Source: Actinokineospora terrae (GTDB lineage: Bacteria > Actinomycetota > Actinomycetes > Mycobacteriales > Pseudonocardiaceae). Taken from it: 64,000 bases of DNA. The notes under the pieces are model-generated. The model was not told where the DNA came from. It saw only the letters and a list, made by a program, of their open reading frames with translations, and made no database searches. Below are positions 43,736 through 52,458 of this stretch, one piece after another (the first letter of the stretch is position 1; each line of letters begins with the position of its first letter). Made by a program: the position numbers and the translations under genes. Location of the stretch: assembly GCF_900111175.1 (NCBI RefSeq), contig NZ_FOGI01000001.1, forward strand, positions 482,194-546,193. The letters run 5' to 3'.

Positions 43736-46012
43736 GTGTCGACTCCCACTGTCGTGCTGTCCGGCGTGCACTCCGGCCCGAACCCGTCGCCCGGGCTCGG
43801 CCTGGCCCGGTCGCTGCGGTCGGCGTGGCCGCGGCTGCGGCTGGAGGCGGTGGACTACTCGCCGCGCTCGACCGGGCTCAGCGCCTCGGAGTTCGACCGG
43901 GTGCACGTGCGGCCCGGCTGGCACACCGCCGACCTGGACGCGTTGTGCGCCGGTCTGGTGTCGATCGTGGAGTCGGCTGGCGCGGTGTTCCTGCCCGGCC
44001 TGGACTTGGAAGCCGCGCTGCTCGCCGATCGCCAGCCCGGGCACCCCGCGCTGCTGCTGCCCCCGAGCGCCGCGTTCGACGCCGTCGTGAAACCGGGGGA
44101 GACGGCGGCGTCGCTGCTGGGTCTCGCGGTGCCCGAGTACCGCTTCGCCGAGGGCGTCGAGGACGGCGCCGACTTCGCGGTCCGGCACGGCTGGCGGGTC
44201 TGGGTGAAGGGGTCGCGCTACGAGGCCGTGGCCACCAACGGCCGCGCCGAGTTGGCGGCGGCCATCGCCGGACTGCGCGCGACCTGGGGTGGGGAGACGT
44301 TGCTGCAACGGCACGTCGACGGCGCGGAGGAGTCGGTGGTGTTCGCCGCGCTCGACGGCGAGCTGCTCGGCGCCTGCGCGATGCGCAAGACGATGGTGAC
44401 CGCCGAGGGCAAGACCTGGGCGGGGTCGGTCGACCTGCTCGACCCGCCGAGCAGGGCCCGGCTGGTCGACCTGGTCCGGGTCACCCGGTGGACCGGCGGC
44501 GGCGAGGTCGAGATCGTCCGGGAGACCGACACCGGCATCCCGTACCTGCTGGAGGTCAACCCGCGGTTCCCGGCGTGGATCCACGGCGCCACCCTCGCCG
44601 GGGTCAACCTGCCCGCGCGGCTGGTCGCGGCCGCCACCGGGATCCCCCGCCAGGAACGGGAGAAGGCGCACTCCACCGGGTTCGTGCGCGTCGTCGAGGA
44701 GATCCCGGCCGGGCCGCACGCGATCGGCGTCGTGCCCACGGGACAGCACGGCCTGTCCTGCGACGGTGAGCTCCCCGGGCACCGCTGCGCCGACAGCCCG
44801 GTACCCGCTCCCGGCGGCAAGCACCCGTCGGGCATGCCGGTGCTCTCCCGCAGGCTGGCGCTGCCCCGCCCGCGGCCGCGGCCGGTCGACCTCGACCACC
44901 GGCGGGCCGCCGACATCGCCGACGCGCTGCTGGTCGACCCGTACGAGTCCCCGGCGCGGGTCTACTTCGGCGGGGTGCTCGACCGGGGCCTCGACCGGCT
45001 CGCCGGGGTGTGCCGCGACGTCGAGGACGCCACCGGGGTGCCGACCAGGTTCGCCTACTCGGCCAAGACCAACCCGGACCCGCGGGTGCTCGGCGCGGTG
45101 CTGCGGCGCGGCGCGCTGGTCGAGGTGATCTCGCAGGCCGAGGCCCGCCGGTGCGCGGAGGCCGGGTTCCCCGGCGACCGGGTCGTGCTCGGCGGTCCGG
45201 CCAAGTGGTGGCGCTTCGACGGCGGCCCGGTCAAGTTCGGCGCGGTGTTCTGCGACTCGGTCGGCGACCTGCGGCGGACGCTGGCGCTGGTCGCCGAGGG
45301 CGGCGTCTACGCCGACGTGCTCGGCCTGCGGCTGGCCCCGCCCGGCGTGCCGTCCCGCTTCGGTGTCGACGTCACCTGCCCGCGCGCCTACCGGGCGGTC
45401 GCCGACGCACTGCGCGGCGCCCCGGTGGGCAGGCTCGGCCTCCAGTTCCACCACGCCGCCAGCCAGATCGGGCTGCGCGCCTGGCTGCGCGAGTTCACCG
45501 CGGCGATCACCGTGGCCGCCGACCTGCTCACCCGCGCCGACGTGCGGGCCAGGTGCCTCGACCTCGGCGGCGGGTGGCCGCCCGGGCTCGGCCGCGCCGA
45601 GCTGGGCGCGCAGCTGGTCCGGGCGACCAGGGCGGCGGTGCGCGAGCTCGGCTCGCTCGACCAGGTGCTGTTCGAGCCGGGCAAGTACCTGGTCGAACCG
45701 GCGATGGCGGTGTTCACCACCGTGCTCGACGTGCGCGAGGGCAGGCACGGGCGCGCCGCGGTCGTGGACGCCTCGATCGCCGAGCTGCCGGACTGGGGCT
45801 CGCACCCGCACCCCGTGCTGTGGCGGGCCCCCGGCGCGCCGTGGCGCAGGCTGCCGCCCGGCGATGAGTCCGTGTTCGGGCGGCTGTGCATGGAGCACGA
45901 CCGCCCGCGCGCGGGCCTCACCCTGCCCGACGGCATCGCCGAGGGCGACCACCTGCTGTTCCTCGACGCCGGCGCCTACGACGCCAGCATGAGCTTCCGG
46001 TTCGGAGTGTGA
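43736..46012 (+). CDS. ATP-grasp ligase fused to PLP-barrel decarboxylase
   Basis: A 758-residue fusion. Residues 1-340 are an ATP-grasp domain with VWVKGSRYEAV, LLQRHVDGAEESVV and the metal site LLEVNPRFP (Glu273, Asn275). Residues 385-758 are a fold-III PLP enzyme of the ornithine/diaminopimelate decarboxylase group: PLP Lys444 in FAYSAKTNPDP, CLDLGGGWP, phosphate-binding FEPGKYLV, and VFGRLCMEHDRP with the conserved active-site Cys. One polypeptide may thus ligate an amino acid and decarboxylate it. GTG at 43736 follows AAGGGGG. It is 11 bases after the radical SAM gene and overlaps the next gene (TGATG). Confidence 0.88.
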   Translation: MSTPTVVLSGVHSGPNPSPGLGLARSLRSAWPRLRLEAVDYSPRSTGLSASEFDRVHVRPGWHTADLDALCAGLVSIVESAGAVFLPGLDLEAALLADRQPGHPALLLPPSAAFDAVVKPGETAASLLGLAVPEYRFAEGVEDGADFAVRHGWRVWVKGSRYEAVATNGRAELAAAIAGLRATWGGETLLQRHVDGAEESVVFAALDGELLGACAMRKTMVTAEGKTWAGSVDLLDPPSRARLVDLVRVTRWTGGGEVEIVRETDTGIPYLLEVNPRFPAWIHGATLAGVNLPARLVAAATGIPRQEREKAHSTGFVRVVEEIPAGPHAIGVVPTGQHGLSCDGELPGHRCADSPVPAPGGKHPSGMPVLSRRLALPRPRPRPVDLDHRRAADIADALLVDPYESPARVYFGGVLDRGLDRLAGVCRDVEDATGVPTRFAYSAKTNPDPRVLGAVLRRGALVEVISQAEARRCAEAGFPGDRVVLGGPAKWWRFDGGPVKFGAVFCDSVGDLRRTLALVAEGGVYADVLGLRLAPPGVPSRFGVDVTCPRAYRAVADALRGAPVGRLGLQFHHAASQIGLRAWLREFTAAITVAADLLTRADVRARCLDLGGGWPPGLGRAELGAQLVRATRAAVRELGSLDQVLFEPGKYLVEPAMAVFTTVLDVREGRHGRAAVVDASIAELPDWGSHPHPVLWRAPGAPWRRLPPGDESVFGRLCMEHDRPRAGLTLPDGIAEGDHLLFLDAGAYDASMSFRFGV

Positions 46013-46542
46013 TGACCGTGTCCGCACCAGGCGTGCCAGACCACCCGCCGTCGACCCTCACCGAGCACGCGGACTGCGCCGCCTGCGCGGACACCCGGTC
46101 CTGGCTGCTGGCCCACGACCGCGCCGAGGCCACACCCGCGCGCGAGTGGGACACCACCACCTTCGGCCTCGGCTGGCTGTTCCGCTACTTCCGGTGGGGG
46201 CCGAGCCGGTGGCCGTTCGCCTGGTGCGACGTGCCCAGCGCCGAGCACGTCGACTGCGGGGTGCTGGCCTGCGTGGCGGGCATGGTCCTCGCCGCACGGG
46301 GGTTGCGGGTCGAGCGCGTCCAACTGGTGGAACGGGCGGCGGTGGAGGAGACCGCGCTGTGGCGCGGCCGCTGGCTGGCGGCGGGGTGCAGGCCGGACTG
46401 GATCCTGTCCGACCGCGAGGTCTACCACGAGGTGCTGCTGGTGCACGCCGACGCCGGTCCGGTGCTGTTCGACCCCACCGAGCTGCGCCAGGTCGGCCAG
46501 GGCCGCGACCGTCCACTGTGGATGCGGCAGTGGGCGCTGTGA
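46012..46542 (+). CDS. small protein with a putative Cys-His-Asp catalytic triad
   Basis: A 176-residue soluble protein without a recognised domain. Cys82 opens a hydrophobic helix (DCGVLACVAGMVLAARG), His139 starts a strand (YHEVLLVHA), and Asp154 lies in LFDPTE. This order and spacing resemble transglutaminase or papain-like thiol enzymes. A CxxC pair (Cys22, Cys25) and a Trp-rich segment (WLFRYFRWGPSRWPFAWC) are also present. The start shares bases with the fusion-gene stop. It may transfer or hydrolyse an acyl group in the pathway; the fold is my inference. Confidence 0.8.
   Translation: MTVSAPGVPDHPPSTLTEHADCAACADTRSWLLAHDRAEATPAREWDTTTFGLGWLFRYFRWGPSRWPFAWCDVPSAEHVDCGVLACVAGMVLAARGLRVERVQLVERAAVEETALWRGRWLAAGCRPDWILSDREVYHEVLLVHADAGPVLFDPTELRQVGQGRDRPLWMRQWAL
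46512..46522. repeat. copy 6 of the TCCACWGTGGA palindrome
   Basis: TCCACTGTGGA near the 3' end of the small Cys-protein gene, here read in a different frame (Pro-Leu-Trp), so the DNA word recurs without the shared protein motif. Confidence 0.8.
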
Positions 46543-46614
46543 GCGGGGGCGTGGCGCGAAAGGTGGGCAACGCGTCGTTGACGCCATCGCCGTGCGGCGC
46601 ACACGATTGCCGGT

Positions 46615-47592
46615 GTGCGCAACGTCCTGCTGATGCTCTACGACGGCGTCAAGGGGCTCGACGTGGTCGGGCCGGTCGAGGTCTTCTCCTCGGCCAACGA
46701 CGTCCTCGCCGAGCACGGCAAGGCGCCCGCCTACGCCATCACCACCGGCAGCCTCGGCGCGGCCGCGGTGCGCACCTCGGCCAGGATGCGGCTGGCGCCC
46801 GACATCGACCTCGACGGCGCCCCGGTCGCGGACACGCTGGTCGCCCCGGGCGGCTGCGTACCGGGTGAGCTGGACCTGTCGCTGGTGGCGTGGCTGCGGG
46901 CCAACGGGGCGCGTGCGCGGCGGCTGGTGTCGGTGTGCACCGGCGCGTTCGTGCTCGCCGAGGCCGGGTTCCTCGCCGGGCGCCGGGCCACCACGCACTG
47001 GCAGTACTGCGCCGACCTGGCCGAACTGCACCCGGACGTCACCGTGGACGCCGAGCCGATCTTCGTCCGCGACGGCAACATCGCCACCTCGGCCGGGGTG
47101 ACCGCGGGTATCGACCTCGCGCTGGCGCTGGTGGAGGACGACCTGGGCCGCGACGTCGCGCTCGCGGTCGCCAGGCACCTGGTGGTGTTCCTGCGCAGGC
47201 CGGGCAACCAGGCCCAGTTCAGCGCGCAGATGTCGGCCCAGGTCGCGCACCGCGCGCCGTTGCGCGACGTGCAGCGCTGGATCGCCGAGCACCCCGAGGC
47301 CGACCTGGCGGTCACCGCGCTGGCCCGCCGCGCCGGGCTCTCGCCCCGGCACTTCACCCGGGCGTTCACCCAGGAGGTCGGGGTGGCGCCGGGGCGCTAC
47401 GTCGACCAGGTGCGGTTGGAAGCCGCACGGTTGCGGTTGGAGGACACCGACGACAGCGTCGGCAGGATCGCGCGCGCCTGCGGCTACGGCACACCGGAGG
47501 CGATGCGCCGCGCGTTCCTGCGCGGGCTTTCGGTTGGGCCTGCGGAATACCGGCGGCGGTTCACGTCCACTGTGGCCGGTCAAGAGACCTGA
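46615..47592 (+). CDS. GlxA-type AraC-family transcriptional regulator
   Basis: A 325-residue regulator with an N-terminal DJ-1/PfpI-like domain (LLMLYDGVKGLDVVGPVEVFSSA; the elbow Cys in VSVCTGAFVLAEAGFLAGRRATTHW) and a C-terminal AraC double helix-turn-helix (LAVTALARRAGLSPRHFTRAFTQEVGVAPGRYVDQVRLEAARLRLEDT). Such proteins often govern metabolism of amino compounds. GTG start at 46615. It follows the radical SAM cluster by 72 bases and could regulate it, but nothing in the sequence proves this. A strong terminator follows. Confidence 0.9.
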   Translation: MRNVLLMLYDGVKGLDVVGPVEVFSSANDVLAEHGKAPAYAITTGSLGAAAVRTSARMRLAPDIDLDGAPVADTLVAPGGCVPGELDLSLVAWLRANGARARRLVSVCTGAFVLAEAGFLAGRRATTHWQYCADLAELHPDVTVDAEPIFVRDGNIATSAGVTAGIDLALALVEDDLGRDVALAVARHLVVFLRRPGNQAQFSAQMSAQVAHRAPLRDVQRWIAEHPEADLAVTALARRAGLSPRHFTRAFTQEVGVAPGRYVDQVRLEAARLRLEDTDDSVGRIARACGYGTPEAMRRAFLRGLSVGPAEYRRRFTSTVAGQET

Positions 47593-47609
47593 TTGCGCGC
47601 TGGGGGTGC

Positions 47610-47642
47610 GCCCCGGCCCCCGGGCGTGCCGGGGGCCGGGGC
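47610..47642 (+). terminator. terminator after the GlxA-type regulator
   Basis: GCCCCGGCCCCCGG at 47610-47623 pairs perfectly with CCGGGGGCCGGGGC at 47629-47642 around a five-base loop, 18 bases after the stop. Confidence 0.75.
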
Positions 47643-47800
47643 GGGATCTCCAGTGCTGGCAAGGCGATCGGGCCAACCGGGTACTTGGGCCATTCGGAGG
47701 TACCTGTGCCCGGTGGTGTTCTTCTAGCGTGACCGGCGTTCGCTGGCACTACCGCCGCCTCGGTGGGAACGCCGGGCCGTCGGGGAACGAGGGCGAACCT

Positions 47801-48420
47801 GTGAACTTGGCCAAGGGCGGCGACGATGAGTCCGCCGCCGGAGACGAACGCGCGGCCACGCCGGTCGGTCGACGCCGGGTGCCGGCGGTGCTGGTCGGCA
47901 GCGGGCTCGGCGCGGCCGCGTGCGTGCCGGTCGCGGTGTCCGGTTTGGCCGGTTCCGGGCTGCTCGGCGCGGACGACGAGCAGCCACCGCCGCCCCGACC
48001 GCGTGGACCCCGCCCCGCGGCGGAGTTCTACGCCGGTCCCGCCGCTGCCGCCGCGGCGACCAAGGTCACCGTTCCGACCATTGTGGACACCTCGAACCCG
48101 GTGTCCCACTTGCTGTGCAGGGTGACCTTCGGGCCGACCCCGCAGTTGCCTGCCGAGGTCTCCTCGACCGGTATCGACCGGTGGCTCGCCACCCAACTGG
48201 ACCCCGAGGCCGACCTGGTGTGGCAGGCCTTCCCGACCGCGGCGATGTCCGCGCGCCAGGTGCGCGGCGCGGTCAAGGAGTACAGCTGGGACGCGATGGT
48301 GGCCTATGCCCAGGCCACCCTCGCGCGCCAGTTGTCGGTAGCACAATGACGTGATGCCAACGAACTGGGGCCCGCCGAACGGCTACCCCGGTGTAGCGAG
48401 CCCACGACCGACAACCGGGG
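47801..48420 (+). pseudogene. remnant of a DUF1800 protein
   Basis: The N-terminal part is intact: an Ala/Gly-rich anchor (VPAVLVGSGLGAAACVPVAVSGLAG), then NPVSHLLCRVTFGPTPQ and IDRWLATQLDPEAD, which is how DUF1800 proteins begin. The frame closes at 48347-48349 after about 182 residues, where the family runs to 450 or more. A few bases later another frame reads NWGPPNGYPGV (48360-48392), a C-terminal DUF1800 signature. An internal deletion therefore removed most of the gene. Confidence 0.8.
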
Positions 48421-49058
48421 AATCCACCCCGACTGCCCCGACCTCGACCGGCTGGGCCCGAACCGCGCGGAGGCCCGGCCGCGGGCCGAGGCCGCCCGGG
48501 TCGCCCACGACGGTGAACACCGGCGTCGGTTGTGGGACAGGGGTTTCACCCGTCGCCGCGTGATCACCGGAGCCGGTGCGGCGGGTGTGGCGGCGTTGGG
48601 CGGACAGCTGGTCACCCTCTACACCGGCATCGACCATCCGCCGGCCGCCCCAGGCCACGACCACCCTCGCCGCACTCGACGCGTTCGCCACCGACCTCGG
48701 CCCGGCGCTCGACACCACGACCCCGGTGACCACGACCGAGTTCGGCCGCCGGGTCCAGGAGAACGGCAGCGGCGGCGCCGACCACGGCCACGGCGGCGTC
48801 GCCCTGCTGCTCGGCGGCGGGCTGCGCGGCAAGACCGTGCCCGGCGCCTGGGAGGGCCTGGCGCCCGCCGCGCTCGACCACGGCGACGTCCCCGGCAGCA
48901 ACGACTACCGCGACCTGCTCGGCGAGCTGGTTTCCACCCGATTGGGGTTGTCCCCGGCAGGCCTGGCGAAAGTGTTCCCCGGCCACGACTTCCGGCCGCT
49001 CGGCGCGTTCCGCCGGCCGCCCGGTTCCCCCACCGGGGTGGGTGAGGTTGCTGGCTTC
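48414..49058 (+). pseudogene. remnant of a DUF1501 protein
   Basis: IHPDCPDLDRLGPNRAEARPR and a twin-arginine signal (RRRVITGAGAAGVAALGGQ) begin a DUF1501 protein in one frame. After about 48650 the family's C-terminal part continues in another frame (LAALDAFATDLGPALD, TTEFGRRVQENGSGGADHGHGGVALLLGGGLRG, KVFPGHDFRPLG). The middle third to half is missing and the frame is broken. DUF1800 and DUF1501 genes are usually adjacent, and both have decayed here. Confidence 0.8.
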
Positions 49059-49132
49059 CGCCCCCTGTGGACGGTACGACTCTGGGTGCCGCGCCGATCG
49101 GCGCGGCGGTCCTTCCCCGAGGAGCAGATTCG

Positions 49133-50119
49133 ATGAGGCGTGCCCACGTCACCAGACTCGCCGCCGTCCTGGTAGCGCTGTTCTGCGCCGCGACCGTCCC
49201 CGCCCAGGCGGCACCGCGCGCCCCGTTCCAGTGGGCGGCGTTGGGCGACTCCTACACCGCGGGGGCCATCCCGGCGGCGGGCGTCGAGGTGCCCGTCCCC
49301 GGTGGCCGCGACGGCTGTTCGCGGACCGCGGGGTCGTACCCGGAGGTGCTGCGCACCCGCCTCGCCGACGTGTACGACCTGAGGAACGTCTCCTGCGGCG
49401 GCGCCACCCTGGCCAACCTCTACAACCAGTCGCAGGAACCCACCGGCTACCACCTGCCGTTCTTCGACGTGCTCGACCCCGGCTTCCCGTTCGGTCCGGT
49501 CCCGCCGCAGATCGATGCCGTCACCGAGAGCACGAACCTGGTGACCATCGGGGCGGGCGGCAACACGTTCGGGTTCGCCGAGGTGATCTACGCCTGCCTG
49601 CAGCTCGGCGCCTCCGCGGACAAGGACACCGACCACCCCTGCGCCGACTACTTCACCACCGGCGGCGACGGCGTGCCGACCGTGAACGACCGCCTCGCCC
49701 TGGTCAGCCAGGAGTACGGCGAGCTGATCGAGGCGATCAAGGCCCAGGCGCCGAACGTCACCGTGGTCGCCGTCGGCTACCCGTCGATCATCCCCGCGGA
49801 CGTGTCCACCTGCGCGTACGGCTTCAGCGCCGAGGGGGTGCGCAACTTCGCCACCGTCACCTACCCCGACCTGGCGTGGCTGCGCTCCGACGTGCTGATC
49901 CGGCTCAACGACGTCATCGCCCAGCAGGCCGCCACCCACAACGCCCGCTACGTCAACACCTTCGCCGCCACCGAGGGCCACGACGTCTGCCAACCGGACG
50001 GCGTCAACTGGATCGAGGGCATCCTCGACCGCACCGGCGGCTGGGCACTCATCCACCCCAACGCCTCCGGCCACCAGAGCATCGCCGACGCGCTGGAGGC
50101 CGTCCTGCCCCGCGACTGA
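49133..50119 (+). CDS. secreted SGNH/GDSL lipase
   Basis: A 328-residue exported esterase. A signal peptide (VTRLAAVLVALFCAATVPAQAA) precedes the GDS block WAALGDSYTAG with the catalytic Ser. Block III is VTIGAGGNTFGF (GxN with Asn) and block V WALIHPNASGHQSIADAL (catalytic Asp replaced by Ile-His context; His in HPN). Several Cys suggest disulfides. It resembles Streptomyces secreted lipases (SGNH fold). GAGGAG precedes the ATG. It is followed by a hairpin. Confidence 0.88.
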   Translation: MRRAHVTRLAAVLVALFCAATVPAQAAPRAPFQWAALGDSYTAGAIPAAGVEVPVPGGRDGCSRTAGSYPEVLRTRLADVYDLRNVSCGGATLANLYNQSQEPTGYHLPFFDVLDPGFPFGPVPPQIDAVTESTNLVTIGAGGNTFGFAEVIYACLQLGASADKDTDHPCADYFTTGGDGVPTVNDRLALVSQEYGELIEAIKAQAPNVTVVAVGYPSIIPADVSTCAYGFSAEGVRNFATVTYPDLAWLRSDVLIRLNDVIAQQAATHNARYVNTFAATEGHDVCQPDGVNWIEGILDRTGGWALIHPNASGHQSIADALEAVLPRD

Positions 50120-50126
50120 GCCCCGC

Positions 50127-50163
50127 GCCCGGCCCGTCCCGTGCTCGCGGGGCGGGCCCGGGC
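50127..50163 (+). terminator. hairpin after the lipase gene
   Basis: GCCCGGCCCGTCCCG and CGGGGCGGGCCCGGGC (around 50127-50163) form a long GC-rich stem with one bulge, just after the lipase stop. Confidence 0.55.
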
Positions 50164-50249
50164 TGCTGGACTTGACGAGGTACTGGCCTTGACCGTGCCC
50201 GGTCCGCCGCCGAATGCTGGGTGGGTCGGGGTGTGGAGGGAGGCCGTCG

Positions 50250-51278
50250 GTGCGTGCCGTGGTGTTCGAGCGGTTTGGTGAGGACCCGCAGGTCGAGGCG
50301 GTGCCGGACCCGTGCCCGTCGGCGCGCGGGGTGGTGATCCGGGTGGCCGCGACCGGGCTGTGCCGCAGCGACTGGCACGGGTGGATCGGGCACGACCCCG
50401 ACATCCGGTTGCCGCACGTGCCCGGCCACGAGCTGGCGGGCACGGTGGCCGCGGTCGGGACCGGTGTCACGCGGTGGCGCGAGGGGGACCGGGTGACGGT
50501 GCCGTTCGTCTGCGCGTGCGGGCGGTGCCCGTCCTGCGCGGCGGGGGAGCAGCAGGTGTGCGAGCGGCAGACGCAGCCCGGGTTCACGCACTGGGGGTCG
50601 TTCGCGGAGTACGTCGCAGTGGAGGACGCCGAGGTCAACCTGATCGGACTCGCGGGGGACATGCCGTTCGCGACCGCCGCCGGGTTGGGCTGCCGGGTCG
50701 CGACGGCGTTCCGGGCGGTGATCGCGCAGGGGCGGGTCAAGCCGGGGGAGTGGGTCGCGGTACACGGCTGCGGCGGGGTGGGGTTGTCCGCGGTCGCCGT
50801 CGCCGCGGCGGCCGGTGCCCGGGTGATCGCCGTCGACATCTCGTTCGCGGCCCTGGAGATGGCCGCGTCCCTGGGCGCGGTGGCGTCGCTCAACCCCGTC
50901 ACCACCGTCGACATCCCCGCCGCCATCACCGATCTCACCGGCGGTGGCGCCCACCTGTCCCTCGACGCCCTCGGCAGCCCCGCCACCTGCGCCGCCTCCA
51001 TCACCAGCCTCCGCCGCCGCGGCCGCCACGTCCAGGTGGGCCTGCTGCCCAAGGACCCACCCGTCCCCATGTCCCGCGTCATCGCCTACGAACTGCACCT
51101 GCTGGGCAGCCACGGCATGCCCGCCCACGCCTACCCCGAGATGATGTCCATGGTCACCACCGGCACCCTCCGCCCCGACCTCCTCATCACCAGGACAATC
51201 CCCCTCGACGCCGCCCCCACCGCCCTCACCGCCATGGGCAACACCCCCGGCAACGGCGTCACCATGATCGAGCCCTGA
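50250..51278 (+). CDS. zinc-dependent alcohol dehydrogenase
   Basis: A 342-residue medium-chain dehydrogenase. The catalytic zinc site is GLCRSDWHGW with HVPGHELAG, the structural zinc site has four Cys in CACGRCPSCAAGEQQVC, and the cofactor fold reads HGCGGVGLSAVAVAAAAGARVIAVDIS. Asp after the second strand (AVDI) favours NAD. A GGAGGGAGG site at 50235-50243 precedes the GTG at 50250. Substrate unknown. Confidence 0.92.
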   Translation: MRAVVFERFGEDPQVEAVPDPCPSARGVVIRVAATGLCRSDWHGWIGHDPDIRLPHVPGHELAGTVAAVGTGVTRWREGDRVTVPFVCACGRCPSCAAGEQQVCERQTQPGFTHWGSFAEYVAVEDAEVNLIGLAGDMPFATAAGLGCRVATAFRAVIAQGRVKPGEWVAVHGCGGVGLSAVAVAAAAGARVIAVDISFAALEMAASLGAVASLNPVTTVDIPAAITDLTGGGAHLSLDALGSPATCAASITSLRRRGRHVQVGLLPKDPPVPMSRVIAYELHLLGSHGMPAHAYPEMMSMVTTGTLRPDLLITRTIPLDAAPTALTAMGNTPGNGVTMIEP

Positions 51279-51400
51279 CCGTTTCCGCCGGATATCTGCT
51301 CGCGGTCCGCCGTGGTGTTGACGGAAAGCCGGGGAAAGAGACAAAAGGACGACAGTTCCGGCTCCTGCCCTTTTTCGCCGAAGCCCTGCGCTTTTCCGGA

Positions 51401-51406
51401 TAGCAT
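51401..51406 (+). promoter_or_regulatory. -10 element, probable leaderless start
   Basis: TAGCAT ends six bases before the GTG at 51413. The preceding 120 bases (51279-51400) contain no other feature I can support. Confidence 0.45.
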
Positions 51407-51412
51407 CGCCGC

Positions 51413-52447
51413 GTGATCGATCCAGGCAACGTCGACCCGACTCCCCGCGCCGCGAACGACATCGATTCCCAGCACGGCGGGTCCGCGGTCCAAGCGGCCG
51501 ACATCGGTGGCGACGCGGTGGCGCCCCACCAGTCGGCGCGGGGCATCGCGGGTCCGGCCGTGCTGGTGGGGCGAGACCTGCACGTCCGTTCGTTCGCCGC
51601 GGGTCCCCTGTGGGGCGTGGTCGTGCTTGTCGTTGTCTCGCTGGTCATCGCGGCGATCGTGGGTAGGCCGTGGGGTTCGGTCCTCTTGCTCGGCACCGCC
51701 GAGATCTCGCTGGCGGTGGTGCTCGCGGGCGGCCCGCGGCGACCGCGCGCGGCTTTGCGCGTGATCTTGCTGGCGTTGGTCCCCGCGCTGCTGTCCGGTG
51801 CGATCGCCGTTCCCGCCAGTCGCGGGGCCGCGCTCGCGATCCTGTTCGACGTCCACCCCGAGCCGAGCGGGGTCGAGATCCAGCAGATCGCGACGTCGAG
51901 GAACGAGGCAATGGACCGGGTGGCGATCACCGTCAGGAACAACCGCCGGGACGTCGTTCCCCTGCTCGAATTGACCGTCTACTCCGAGTTCGACGCCGGG
52001 CACTGGGTGAACAACCTCGAAGAATGGGCTTTCCAGGTGTCCGACGACCTCGTCGCAGGCCCGGTGGGCGCGGACGGAAACCGCAGGCTGCACGGGCAGG
52101 TAACCCTCGCCGACAGCCGCTTCGACCTCCCCCTGACCGGCGGGGCGTTGCTCCACGGCGACCGCAGTTGGGAACGCCGCTTCACCTTCACACCCCAGAT
52201 CGCACTCCCAGCCGCCGAGGCCGTAGTACTCACCGTCGACATCCCGGTAGAGCTGCGGGTAAGGGAGGTAGGCGGAAGCCGAGCAGAAACCCGCCCCTTC
52301 TCCACCGCCCCACCCGGCTCACTACAAACCCACGTCGAACTGCACACCACGGCCGGAGATGCCCACGCGTGCTCGAACCTCCGCACCCCGCCGGACCGCC
52401 AGGTATGCCCCGACACCATCCCCCCGGTCCCCGAGCCACCGGGCTGA
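51413..52447 (+). CDS. membrane-anchored protein of unknown function
   Basis: A 344-residue protein: a hydrophilic N-terminus (about 60 residues), then three closely spaced hydrophobic helices (LWGVVVLVVVSLVIAAIVG, VLLLGTAEISLAVVLAG, ILLALVPALLSGAIAV), then an outside beta-rich domain of about 190 residues with VAITVRNNRRDVVPLLELTVYSEFD. Two Cys near the C-terminus may pair. I do not recognise a family. The extracellular domain resembles Ig-like folds, but that is only an impression. Confidence 0.7.
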   Translation: MIDPGNVDPTPRAANDIDSQHGGSAVQAADIGGDAVAPHQSARGIAGPAVLVGRDLHVRSFAAGPLWGVVVLVVVSLVIAAIVGRPWGSVLLLGTAEISLAVVLAGGPRRPRAALRVILLALVPALLSGAIAVPASRGAALAILFDVHPEPSGVEIQQIATSRNEAMDRVAITVRNNRRDVVPLLELTVYSEFDAGHWVNNLEEWAFQVSDDLVAGPVGADGNRRLHGQVTLADSRFDLPLTGGALLHGDRSWERRFTFTPQIALPAAEAVVLTVDIPVELRVREVGGSRAETRPFSTAPPGSLQTHVELHTTAGDAHACSNLRTPPDRQVCPDTIPPVPEPPG

Positions 52448-52458
52448 CCACCGGGGCA

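Noticed and set aside
47534..47800. Upstream extension of the DUF1800 frame
   Set aside because: It runs through the terminator of the preceding regulator and has no coding character; GTG at 47801 is the likely original start.
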